Assembly: GCA_020736575.1 (NCBI GenBank) | Contig: JAGPYM010000039.1 | Coordinates: 1 to 64,000, forward strand | Reading direction: 5' to 3' | From: Thelonectria olida | Taxonomy: Eukaryota > Ascomycota > Sordariomycetes > Hypocreales > Nectriaceae | Length of the DNA: 64,000 bases | Shown: positions 23,846-34,232 of the stretch, piece by piece | Position numbering within the stretch: position 1 is the stretch's first letter | Layout of the letters: every line of letters starts with the position of its first letter | Notes under the pieces: generated by a model | What the model was told of the DNA's origin: nothing | The model's database searches: none | The model's input: the letters and a program-made list of their open reading frames with translations, nothing else | Program-made: the position numbers and the translations under genes

Positions 23846-25049
23846 TTACGCCGAGATTATCTTCTGCGCCTCCGCTATCACCGCCCGCACCTGATCGACT
23901 GTCCGGAAGCATGCACAAGCTTTCGTCATGTCCACTTCCTTGGGACATACCTCTGCCGGGTGCTTGTCGGCTGGCAGAGACTCTGTGTTGCTGCAGCTTG
24001 TCCCCGTCTCGCAATTTTCGTGGCCTTCGGTATGCAACTGGCTCTGTCTTTCTGCGAGCCCATCACTCAACCTCAAGAGGCGATCGAGCTCCAGTTTCAG
24101 GCTTGCTTGTAGAAAGGTTATGTAACTGTGGCCGTCAACTGCGAGCTCGACCGTGTTGTGATCATCCGGCGGCTGGCCGACCATGAGATTGACAGGGTCG
24201 CCGCTAACTGAAGACTCGGCCGCACGTTGTTTCTGGTGATAGAAGAAGTCCCCGTACGAAGAGCCAATGCTCGACAATAACGAGCCAAGCAAGTAGACGT
24301 TCCTGGAAGTGCGAGGGCTCTTGATAGACTCGAAACAGACATTGCACTCTAGGATCTTCTTTGCAGACTGCATGGACTGCTTCAAGACTTTGAGAGCCTG
24401 GAACGTTTCGAGTGAATTCTCTATCAGGGAAAAGTGCTGGTTTACTAACTCGGCGCAGGAGCACTTTTTCGAAGACCTTGCGGGAGTCGTTCCACCCTCT
24501 GGGTTTTGGGCGGGAGTTGTTCCACCGTTTGCGGGCTTGTCGCTACTTACAGCAGATCCATGATGACGCATACACGGGCTGCAGCGATCTTGTCGTACAC
24601 TAGCCTCAGTTCCGTTCCCATTTACCGAGGCGGGCGGCAATCCTTCTTGGCCTTGTGCGCTGCTTTGGCCGGAGCTGAAGTCCATGTTGAAGGGCGGGAG
24701 CGGCGTGTTGAAGTCATCCAAGAACTGGTCCATCATCTCGGGAAAGCCGCCGACGTCGATGAGATCTGTCGGCATTGACAGGGCATTCGAAGTGACAGCA
24801 TTGTCTTGGAGAGGCTGGGCTGATTGTCGGCGACGAGGACGGCCCATGGTCCTCACGGGGGAGTATTCGCAGTTCAAGGCAAAATACGAGCACCGCTCAC
24901 ATAGGGGGGTATGGCGTGAGCACCGCACTTTGCGCTTCCCTGTTAGACGCGGTCAGCTACGCCGTCACCTGAACGGGGGCGAGAGGGACGTCACTGCAGG
25001 GGTCGCAGGCCCGGTGCTGCGCCTTGTCGCTTATACTCCGGGGTTCCAT
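23846..25049 (-). CDS. AflR-like Zn2Cys6 transcription factor
   Basis: Exon 25049-24995 and exon 24939-23846, split by a 55-nt intron (24940-24994, donor GTGACG) that interrupts the zinc cluster itself, give 382 residues. The join restores a perfect CX2CX6CX6CX2CX6C set ([19 protein letters not shown], then [10 protein letters not shown]) followed by a basic GRPRRR stretch. The C-terminal half has the Cys- and Leu-rich pattern of the aflatoxin-regulator domain ([44 protein letters not shown]). Members activate secondary-metabolite clusters, but no polyketide or peptide synthase lies in this window, so the target is open. It is co-oriented with the metal ATPase. Confidence 0.88.
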
Positions 25050-25611
25050 GTCACTCAGAAGGTAGACGCGGGACGGGGGACTCTGTTTGCGTTGGGGGAG
25101 CTTCGAAAGAGGTGCGGCCATCAAGGTTGATCGCCTGAGACTGACTCGGGGCGAAGAACATCCAATGCCGGGGCGTTCGATGGAAGCGCGGAGCGGAGAC
25201 TTTCTGAAGCGCCCAGCGTCGGGTAAAAGTCGCCGCGGTGGTGGGGCCGGCATTTGTTGGGAATGAGTCAGCATGTGACTCTCGAACACATCAGGCGTAA
25301 GTCAGCACGTATTTATTTCTGCTGCCAATCCATCTTTGTCTGCCCATTTGTGTGAATAGCTGTGTTACGGCAGCGATTAGCGGCGAATTGCCCGTACCAT
25401 GATATCCCGCTTCGCTCGTCGGATCAAGGAGAGGATGCAAGGATGTAGCTTAAGCCAAAATCTTTGCGCCGGCTTGAAATCAGCGTCAACTCCTATAGAA
25501 CTATTTACACGAAGAGAATAAGGAACCGGTTCCCTGCGACGGCTGCCTGGTGAACACAAATACTATCTCGATATACCTTACAGCACAAGCCTCATACTGA
25601 CGCTCGCCCAA
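25050..25611. promoter_or_regulatory. Upstream region of the AflR-like gene
   Basis: Non-coding 560 bp. An in-frame extension of the AflR-like frame upstream of 25049 exists (an ATG at 25121 and earlier codons), so a longer N-terminus is possible, but it has no domain. The stop of the SDR gene follows at 25612. Confidence 0.4.
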
Positions 25612-26341
25612 TCACGACCAAAGCGCAGGCCTCTTCCTAATCCACTCAGAGTCGTCCTTTTCAACCTCTTCTATCAACCAACTCGCGATATCCGCCCTCT
25701 GGTTTTTCAGAGCCCACCCATTCTTTGCAACATATCCAGCTTTACAAGTCTGGGGTGCGCCGTCACTCAAGAACCCCAATCGGAAGATTGTCCAATCCAA
25801 TTCATTCTTTGTAGCCTCGGTGTCGAAGGTGTTCCCAACGCTGACGATATCCTTATACGCAGAATTGGCAAGAATCCGCACTAGAACCACGCCGAGGAAG
25901 GCTAGGATGGAGAACCCGTCTTCCGGATCGGAAATGCTTGCGGTTCCCATTGCAAGAATTCGCTTGACGCCCCATCGCTTCATCAGGGGAAAGATCAACC
26001 GATAGGCATCCGTGTAGGGTGTGCCGCTAACAGTTCCAGCAGGGCCGAGTAGAGATACAATGACATCCTGACCCTCGATGGCTTTGGATAAGCCTTCGAC
26101 GTCTGTCAGTTCTCCCTGAATGATCTGCGCAGGATGGTCAGTAAATGCAACAGAAGAAACACAAGATCAGCGGGCTTACCTTGAGTTTGGCAGAACTCGA
26201 AACATCCGAGGGAATCTTGGAGGGGCTGCGAGCATACACAGTGACAACATGATCATGTTCCAATGCTTGCCGAAGCGTCAAAAGACCTGTAGGGCCTGTG
26301 GCGCCCAGAATGAGAACTTTCTTGGACTTTCTCTCAGACAT
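25612..26341 (-). CDS. NAD(P)-binding atypical SDR / NmrA-like protein
   Basis: Two exons (26341-26180, 26124-25612; 55-nt intron) give 224 residues. The N-terminus has a dinucleotide-binding Rossmann loop, VLILGATGPTG, and then ARSPSK, GELTD, VIVSLLG and RILAMGTAS, the usual order in NmrA-like and other atypical short-chain dehydrogenase relatives. The catalytic YxxxK of classical SDRs is not evident, so it may be a redox sensor or an isomerase/reductase of unknown substrate. It lies between two Zn2Cys6 regulators on the same strand. Confidence 0.85.
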
Positions 26342-26779
26342 TGTTGCTTAACGGCGGTGGCTCAAGCTTCAACGAAACGAAGAATGGGCCGGCCTATTTA
26401 TCAGTGTAGGCTTGTGTCTAATAGCTACGAAAGGGGGCCAAGCACGTCAAGGTGTATTTCTAATAACTCCGCCGGACAGCACCCGACTCCGCCCAGGCCC
26501 GCATGAAACTTGGGCATCGGAGGCAATTTGCGCCCGAACGAACTGGTCTCATCAAGACTCACGACAACACTCGAAGTCCTCCCATGCTCCGAACAAAATA
26601 CCGGGCTTCGTTAGCACTCGAAGTATGCGTCCTTGTAACTATGATTGGATTGGCTGCGATTAAGTGCAAGGTAGTGATCAACCACTCTATAGGGGAAAAT
26701 GCTCGTCCGGCGGCTGTCCTAGTGCCTTAAATTGACTCGGTAAGAATACTCATAGCTTCCCAGAAAGCTTTCTACAATT
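26342..26779. other. Spacer upstream of the SDR gene
   Basis: No gene is recognised. It contains the SDR promoter and the 3' flank of the large Zn2Cys6 gene. A frame around 26412-26663 lacks domain support. Confidence 0.4.
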
Positions 26780-29094
26780 CTACTCTATCTTGAATACAAA
26801 TCCGTACGCCTCGGGCCTCAAAGATTCCGGCACGAAAGAGCCATAGGACGGGTTTTCCTCCCACGATAAGCCCAAGTACCCCGACAAAGTTCGAGCAATC
26901 TCGGCGTCGCTGTTTGGCAGGTTGCCCATCAACCCTTGAGCAATAAACATCGGATGCGTTGCGGCGCCGAGAAGTGACGCAATAGCCTACTTTATTAATC
27001 CCTTATGCAATGTGCTCGATGCTAATTTAGAACTTACCTCGCGACGCTCATTCAATGACAAGTCTGGTGACGGTTCCTTTACAGCGTCGGCCATGGCAGT
27101 ACTCGCAATCTCCTCCATCTTGATACAACCGTGCAAGACTTGATTGAGGTCGCAATCTTCCTCGCGTACCATCTTCTGTATAAATTGACGGAACCACCTG
27201 ATCGCCTTCAAGTCGCATTGCGCTTCAGCGCCGGCTGGGTCATCGAGCACTCTGCCAAGCAGCGTGAGGCACGCAGAAATGGGATATCGCAGGAATCGCC
27301 TTGAAAGACGTCATACGTCAACTTAAGCTTAGTAACAAGGGCTACATACTCACCATAGTTCCGTGAATGGTTGCGGGGAGACCCTTCGAATCATGGCTAT
27401 CATAGCTCTTGCTGCTACTCGGACTTTGGCTGTCGAGGCTATGACTTGGAGCTGCGGTATGGACATGGCATGATCTCTCGCTGCTCCATCTACCGCGGAC
27501 TGTTGAATCTTGGATCGTAGCACTGCCCAATGAACCATTGAGATGCAGTGATAATATGCAAATGAGAGAGACACAAGTGACTTGTCGAGTGCACAGTCTC
27601 CGTCTTGAGGGCTATTGTACGACTGAAGTGCGACTGGTGCTATTGATCGCCAGTGCTCGAGAGCGGGATCGAGATCGTGAACTGTCCCCAAGAGTTGATC
27701 TGTAGATTGACGGCGCGACTTGGCTGTGTAGAGCCCTCTTCGAATCCTCGCTTGGATAATGGCAAGCTCGACTCTTGGCCGGAATACTTTGTCACCGCCT
27801 TCTTCCGAGTTAGTCATGTCGCTATGGCGATCCAGTGACCTGTCTTCAGGGAGGCCTATGTCAATATCCTCGTCTGACTGTGACGGCGGCAGCCCACAAT
27901 TGCTGCTCATCTCCATATCTAGGATAAACGTTAGCCAAATTACCCGACTTCTCATCTCGTCTGCAACGGGCTCGCCGCCGATAGTTCGGCATATCCCGCC
28001 ATGTAAGCCAATAGTCTGCAACTCTCTAACCGCAGTGGACAAGATAAGAGCCGTCGTTCGCGTGTCCGCTGACCACATCATAAATATTGCCATTGCCAAA
28101 AGCGCCTGCACAGTCAGAAATTCATTACCCTGAAGCACGAGATGTGGAAAGACGGCGTAAGCATTTTTGAAGAAGCCCCAGGCGTCTGCCGACGTCTCGC
28201 GAAAGGAACTGTTGATGCCTTTCGAGACAATTCCCATGGCGATCAAGGTGTTGAGCAAAGCCCACCATGACTTATCGTGCCGTTCCAGGGGATCCGGCTC
28301 TGTCAGCCTGCTGTAGAGCCAAGGTAGATGAAGTAGCGGGAATTCGTAGCATATGTCTCCGATACTGAACCTGACCAAATGTCTATGGGCTTCTCCTGGT
28401 AGAACCGGAAACGCCACGACAGGGCTGAGGCTCATAGGATTGTTAACGGCTTTATGCTCGTCTGTTTTCTCATGCGTGAAGCCGAAAAGAGAGAACATTG
28501 CACCTCGTGATATGTCTGTCGTGCCTGTATTCTGTAATCCGGCAGCATGACTCGACAATGGCTCCGCAGAATCAGCGTTTGGCTGTTCTTGATCGCAGAG
28601 TTGGCGATCACCGCCTTCGCCCACTGAAGGACTGGCCGAGATATTTATAATGCAACTTGGAAGAGCAGTGGAGGAATCCCCGGGCTTCAACGAAGCGTCC
28701 CTGCCTGCCTCGGGCGCCTCGTTTCTCTCCAGCAAGCCTGAGCGATTGAGCAGAGATTCCATCTCGGATACTCGCTTCTGCAACGCTTGCATTTCCTTTT
28801 TGCTACAATTTGCCTTAGAACAGTTTTGATAGTGAGTGCCAGGACGCGAAAACGGTACCCTTTGCCAGGTCCACGCCTCTTTTGGACTTGGCTGTAGCTG
28901 CACTCTTGTCCACGTGCTATGCACGATTGGCAGGCTGGTTTGTTGCCATCACATCGAGTCTTCTTTTCTCGGCATCGAAGGCAGGCCTTGGGAGGGGATT
29001 AGAGCGCGTACAACTAACACAAGGCATCTCGTACCTGAACGGCGTGCAACGACTTAGTACGTCGCAGCGTGTCGGCTTCTGAGCTGGTATCCAT
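26780..29094 (-). CDS. Zn2Cys6 transcription factor with fungal-specific middle homology domain
   Basis: Five exons (29094-29035, 28986-28859, 28802-27354, 27299-27038, 26986-26780) total 2,106 nt, giving 701 residues with every phase closed. The short first exon (MDTSSEADTLRRTKS) precedes the zinc cluster CLRCREKKTRC / CQSCIARGQEC. A heptad-rich linker follows (MQALQKRVSEMESLL), then the long regulatory domain (PLLHLPWLYSRLTEP, TAVRELQTIGLHGG, VIWLTFILDMEMSSNCGLP), characteristic of nuclear fungal activators. The C-terminus (GYLGLSWEENPSYGSFVPE) was recovered only after splicing the last two introns. Target unknown. Confidence 0.9.
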
Positions 29095-29520
29095 TGAGTA
29101 GCGTCGGTATCAATTCTGCTCCGATAGATTCATTCTGACCAGGACCCGGGACGTAGAACAGGTCAGGCCGATTATTGCACGGGGGAGGCCAGTTGAAGTT
29201 CTCTGCAATGGGCAAGATTACTAATCGTCGGACTAAGCAAGCTCGGGTGCAAATTGCTTCGGATGCAAATTGCTTCCGGCGCTCTTGAACGTGCCTATGA
29301 GTATCATCCGATGGAGCGCTCGTTCTAGATGTCAGCTTCTGAATAAAAGCCATGTGCTACGATGCATGGCACAGGAAACGTAGGCAATATATAATCTGCA
29401 CGGGCCAAACTATTGATGCTCTATTATATCCAATACTGCAGTAACTACACCAAGCCTGAACCAGTGCCAAGCGTTTCCCCCTGTGCGCATTATAGTGTCG
29501 GATAACGGCATCTTGTCCCA
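29095..29520. promoter_or_regulatory. Upstream region of the 701-residue regulator
   Basis: No coding frame with support. It separates the regulator start from the 3' end of the small membrane-protein gene on the same strand. Confidence 0.4.
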
Positions 29521-30021
29521 TTACACACCTAAGCTTGCAAGTCTTTCCTGTCCTTTGTCGGTGAATAAGAGTTTTCCGGTCAAATAGCCGGTGCCATAGA
29601 TGAACGGATAACGTGCATGCCACCACCAGAAGTGATCCTGAGAGCCAAACCACCCAAACACAAGGTCTAGGTTATAGCAGAGATCGTTGCAGGCTCCCAA
29701 AACCAACAGGCTCATGATGGCACAGAATTGAACTGCTTTATTGCCATAATGTTTGTCGACGATAAATGCGTTCACCAGTCCGCCCATTGCACCGCCCATT
29801 CCGAGTGGACAGAAGAAGATGGTCCACATGAGCCGCGGAAACATGTCTCGAAATCCAGAGAAGACAATGATGCTGATGACGAGCATGGTCACCTCGAAAA
29901 TGAAACTGTTGAGCCAAAAGAGAAAGAAGGGCCGGATGTAAAGAGTACGACGCTTGGCGGCTTGTGTTTTGTCCTCCTCAGATGTGATGAGGGTTTGGTA
30001 GTGGTGGTTTTGAGATGGCAT
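29521..30021 (-). CDS. Small four-pass membrane protein of unknown function
   Basis: A single-exon frame of 166 residues with a clear ATG. After a polar N-terminus (MPSQNHHYQTLITSEED) there are about four hydrophobic segments: FFLFWLNSFIFEVTMLVISI, TIFFCPLGMGGAMGGLVNAF, FCAIMSLLVLGACNDL and a C-terminal aromatic-rich YPFIYGTGYLTGKLLF. No signal peptide or catalytic motif is visible. I do not recognise the family. Codon pattern and the clean hydrophobic periodicity support a real gene. Confidence 0.7.
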   Translation of the reverse strand: MPSQNHHYQTLITSEEDKTQAAKRRTLYIRPFFLFWLNSFIFEVTMLVISIIVFSGFRDMFPRLMWTIFFCPLGMGGAMGGLVNAFIVDKHYGNKAVQFCAIMSLLVLGACNDLCYNLDLVFGWFGSQDHFWWWHARYPFIYGTGYLTGKLLFTDKGQERLASLGV

Positions 30022-31105
30022 GGTGACGTATTGAAGACGATGTGGATAGGTTTGTTTCTAAGATGATGAACTTCTGATGGAGTAGTAACCCAGCCCCGAG
30101 CTGAGTGTTTGGAATCAGGCCCTTAAGTACTCCTTCAGGCATCACCAAGATACACCTCATTGCTGTCGATTACAACATCCGAGGGGACGAAACGCAGTGG
30201 GCACAAGGGTTTCTAGTCTCGGAAGCCCACTTCGAGCCGCATTCTCGCCGTCTCTGGTTCGAAGCTGATATCTGGGCCGAGGTAGGAGAATGAGAGGTTC
30301 CACAAATTACCGGCGGACATTGTTGATGTTGAGGTGTTGCATGTTGAAGCAACAAAGCAGGGATGATTGTAAGACACTCCAGGAGTGATGCAAAGCTCCA
30401 CTGACATTGCAGTACAGTACAACATGGGCAGCACTGAGCGATGGACGGTGACAACTCATGCGCCATGTTGAGCATTGTCATGGGCCGATACTGGCTGAAG
30501 GACGGCGGGGAGTCCTCCCGCATCTTCGTCCCTCATGCTTAACGGCGGCTGCTTCACAATTTCGTGAGAACGGACGCGATGGGCAGTTTTATAGAGAAAG
30601 ATATTGCTAGAGGTTCAGGCTCACTCCTTTGTGCATTTTCATTTGTATAGCCCCAAAGATTGCAACGGAGCCTGAATTCCCTCGTCAGACGTTGACTCTA
30701 TCAAGGTTCAATACCTTCTAAGGCAGAAGCCGCATGGAATACGACTAAGAACATGTGGAAGTAGAAAAACGGCACAGTCTGATGATTGTTTGCGGGGTTG
30801 CGGGGTTAGCCTGCAGGAGGACGAAGTTCCGAGGAGGTTTAAGTCTCAACAAGTGCCGAGGAGTTTTTACACCACCACCAGAATCGCCTTTTGTATGCAG
30901 ACCAAATCGCCGACGGAGTTGATAAAGCTATAAATGGGAGGGGAAAATAGCCGAGGTTGCGCAGTACCGCCAGAACATCCAGAACCATGACGACATCAGC
31001 AAGAGAAACTGGAATATATCTGGTAGGTAGGACGATAGGCTGTGATGCTCCTCGCCGCCAAATCCCACCCAAGTTCGTCGTGAAACGGATAAACAAAAAA
31101 TCGCC
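30022..31105. other. 1.1-kb intergenic region
   Basis: It separates the divergent membrane-protein and alpha/beta-hydrolase genes. Frames at 30170-30523 and 30839-31153 (minus) lack domain or splice support. Both promoters should lie here. Confidence 0.4.
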
Positions 31106-32468
31106 ATGACAGGCAAAATTCATCACAGGGTTGCTGGCTTCACCATTCGCCAAAAGCTGGCTCTTATACCGGCTATCTTCCAGTTTTGTACGTGGACCTA
31201 CCTGACTTTAGGCTCACGGCTTCGAAAATTAATCTCGTCAAGTCTGCGCGGTTCTGAAAGGCCTGGTCAATGGCATGTTTCGTGGAAAATCTGGTGCCAC
31301 GACGTATCGCCAACATGTCATTGGCACCGTAGTAAAAGCTGTCAGGCAATCCCCAGCATTCTGCTTTTATATGCTGCCATTAATGCCTGAACTAGTTGAC
31401 TTCAACATTCAGCTCGTTGCAGTTGCAGTGAGTTCATGAGTTCATGAGTTCATGAGTTCATGCACCTTCCTACCACTAACACGTCAAACATAGATATCTC
31501 AATGAGACCTTTGATCAAGTCTACTTGAAGTTTTGCAAAGACAGAAAACTGCGCCCAGAGTTCGTTACTACGGCATCAGGGCTGACTGGATTCTGGATTG
31601 GACAAAAGACGGCAAAGTATATCATCATAAATTTCCATGGTCTGACCCTCCGCGTCCCCCCCTAGTGGTCCTTGTACTGATAGACGCTGTCTGAAGGGGG
31701 AGGCTTCGCTATGGACGGCACTGCGCAGCATCTGAAGTTCTGGTCCGACATTCAACAGCAACTCTCAAATGTCGGAATCAGCACTGCCTGGTTTTATCCC
31801 ACCTACACTTTGACGCCACATGCATCGTACCCTACGCAAATCAGCCAAGCAGTGGAAGCACTGAGGTATGTCTTAGAAGACTTGGGACGGCAACCGCAAG
31901 AAGTCGTTCTCGCCGGTGACTCAGCGGGTGGGAATTTGTGCGTGGCCATACTGTCACATTTGATGCACCCATTAGAGAGCGTACCTAAGTTGAAGGCTCA
32001 AACTCCACTGAAAGGTATGATCCTTATGTCACCATGGATATCATTTGACATTACATGGCCGAGCATGACGCGCAATCTTCACAAAGATATTGACTCACTC
32101 GACACATTACGCGAGTGGTCCTCGGACTATGTGAACGGCAGAGCGAGCGACAATTACCTTGAGCCAATTCTTGCGCCCCGCGACTGGTGGATGTCGGCAC
32201 CCGTGAATAGGACCCTTGTGGTTGCTGGAGAGAACGAGGTCTTCCTGGACCCCATCACTGAATGGGTAGAAACGTTCAAGGTGAGGTTGGTGTGCCATGA
32301 AATACAATAGCTAAAGCTTGTTAGGCTGCAAGGAATGAAACCACTTTCGTGGTAGCCAATGACGAATGCCATATAGCGCCGTTGATACAGCCAATTTTCG
32401 GCGACTTTCGTGAGACACATCAAGGCCAAGCCATCAGGGATTGGTTGATTGAGGAGCTTCGGGAGTGA
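31106..32468 (+). CDS. Alpha/beta-hydrolase (hormone-sensitive-lipase-like esterase), 5' join unresolved
   Basis: The core is certain: exons 31494-31639, 31697-32280 and 32325-32468, with introns of 57 and 44 nt, encode YLNETFDQVYLKFCKDRKL, the oxyanion-hole HGGGF (split by the first intron), the nucleophile elbow GDSAGG, an acid region (ENEVFLDP) and the catalytic-His region NDECHIAP. This is the fold-3 esterase/lipase family. Upstream, GFTIRQKLALIPAIFQ (31106-31187) joins by a 73-nt intron (31188-31260) to a frame with GATTYRQHVIG, as in related fungal hydrolases. The next donor, GTGAGT at 31428, does not meet the 31494 acceptor in phase, and a tandem repeat begins right there. The 5' half may be damaged or spliced otherwise. 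Confidence 0.75.
31430..31461 (+). repeat. Four perfect tandem copies of GAGTTCAT
   Basis: An 8-bp unit is repeated four times without mismatch. The first unit overlaps the candidate splice donor (GTGAGT, 31428-31433) of the hydrolase gene, so the array lies inside the proposed intron. The unit also contains a frame-independent source of TGA stops. Confidence 0.9.
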
Positions 32469-32821
32469 ATGGAACCGGGAGGCTGTTATGGCAGGAAGTC
32501 AGGCCAGAGTCGGAGATTTGTACGACACTATTTGTATCGTGGATTGGCAATGGGCCCTTGAAGGTAAATTCCAGGTTCAGTTCAACAGTAAAGCGGGAGA
32601 AGACAAGGGAAGGGCAGACTGCGGTGACTCGTCGAGGATGACTATCCATACACTGCAGTTGGTGTCTACTGTAAGGAGACAATGCAGCTGTTGAAGAGAC
32701 AGTTTTATTGAACCTTGTGTATCAGTTTGGACTGTACTTAGAACTAGCTATCTGTGCAACTCGGACTTAACCTACATCTATAAGCCCTCATTTCAAGCAA
32801 TACTAGGAGTAGAATGAGCTC
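32469..32821. other. Convergent intergenic spacer
   Basis: Shared 3' flank of the alpha/beta-hydrolase (+) and the metallo-beta-lactamase-fold gene (-). No further gene is seen. Confidence 0.4.
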
Positions 32822-33835
32822 TTAATCCTTCACAGTAAACCGGTATTTTTCACCGCGATCAAGATAAATGACTCGATCTTGCATCCCAGCTTCTTCCACA
32901 ACTTTCTTAAAGTCACTCAACGGAGATGCGAAGGCGTCATAGTCATCATAGTGAATCGGAACGGAAACCTCCGGGTCCATCAGCTTCATCATGTCCAACC
33001 CCTGTTTCGCATCCATCGTGACCATGAACAGAGGCATAGACGGGCTAGGAACTGTTGTCCCTCCCAGATGAATGAGCATCATATCGATGCGCTCACTCTG
33101 AAGCCATTTCGGAATATCCTTCAACTCGTCGACGAATAGAGTATCGCCGGTGATGTAGATTCGATAGCCGACTCGTACCTCAGAGGCCTCTCCTCCATCT
33201 CTGTACCCAAATTCAAGCATCCACCCATTTGTTGGAGGAATAGCTTTAAGCAGCTCGTTTACTGCTGCTAAAGGACCTGGCGGCACGTGTTTTCCAGGCA
33301 TTCCGGTGACATTGATGACTGGCTCAGCTGGTTCGTTCTTCCTTTCCTCCATTGCGAGCTCGACATGGTCAAAGAAGTCAAGAGAAACGATATTGCGAAA
33401 TGGATCGGGCTTGGATGAAAGACACTCGTTGGCGTGAGGAGTACTGATGATCAAAAAGTCGCGATTAAGCGACTCCTCGACCAACTTGTCAAAGTGATCC
33501 TCATGGTAATGGGATAGCAGGATGGCATCGAGCGGCGGTAAGTCTGAGAGATCAATGGCCGGATTGGTGAGTCGCTCAGCAGTGACCCCGGGGCCAAGGT
33601 GCACATGGTCACCGGCGTGCAAGAAGTTTGGGTCGGTAAGCACACGGATGCCCTCCCACTCAATGATGGTGGTCGCGGTGCCGATGAAGAGAACGCTGGC
33701 ATTCTCGTCACCCTTGCTTCCGTTTGGGTGTGTTTTAACAGTCGATGGGCTGGTCGTGTCTTTGCCATGTGCAAGGGATTTCAGCAGTGGTCGTCTGTTG
33801 TTAACAGGTAGACGCAGGCGGCCTTTGGAAACCAT
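32822..33835 (-). CDS. Metallo-beta-lactamase-fold hydrolase (UlaG/NAPE-PLD-like)
   Basis: A single-exon frame of 337 residues from the ATG at 33835 (MVSKGRLRLP); codons further upstream in frame have no ATG. It shows LFIGTATTIIEWEGIRVLTD, the zinc-binding LLSHYHEDHFD (HxHxDH), YITGDTLF and SVPIHYDDYD, the ordered metal ligands of the superfamily. The closest resemblance is to UlaG-like and NAPE-PLD-like hydrolases acting on phosphodiester or lactone substrates. There is no signal peptide, so it is likely cytosolic. Confidence 0.88.
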   Translation of the reverse strand: MVSKGRLRLPVNNRRPLLKSLAHGKDTTSPSTVKTHPNGSKGDENASVLFIGTATTIIEWEGIRVLTDPNFLHAGDHVHLGPGVTAERLTNPAIDLSDLPPLDAILLSHYHEDHFDKLVEESLNRDFLIISTPHANECLSSKPDPFRNIVSLDFFDHVELAMEERKNEPAEPVINVTGMPGKHVPPGPLAAVNELLKAIPPTNGWMLEFGYRDGGEASEVRVGYRIYITGDTLFVDELKDIPKWLQSERIDMMLIHLGGTTVPSPSMPLFMVTMDAKQGLDMMKLMDPEVSVPIHYDDYDAFASPLSDFKKVVEEAGMQDRVIYLDRGEKYRFTVKD

Positions 33836-34232
33836 GTTGGGAATGACTATGGAGGGGTTTGAGGATGTTGACCTGTTTCTCAGACGATGAAATGAAGTGA
33901 GTTCATCGAACACTCACCCATCCACTAGATGCGAAATTACTGATACATGAAGCATGTTGCTTGTGTATTTTGCTTCCACGCACGGTGCTGTGAAATTTGA
34001 GCGTCATTATGACGGCGTCGTATCAACGCTGTGATAGATCTTTATTCGTTTATTATCACTAGTGTATCTCTAGCAGCACTCGGAATCAAAAGGAATGATC
34101 AGCCTTTTCAAGAAGCCAGTGATACAAATTTGCATTCTTTGCTATACTATATTATGGTGGCTCACTCCCAGCTCTCCTCAAGATATCCACGCTCAGCTCC
34201 CGTCAACTCATGCCCTATCATGTACCAAGTAA
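33836..34232. promoter_or_regulatory. Upstream region of the metallo-hydrolase gene
   Basis: A 400-bp spacer holding the promoter of the metallo-hydrolase and the 3' flank of the sugar transporter. No gene seen. Confidence 0.4.
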
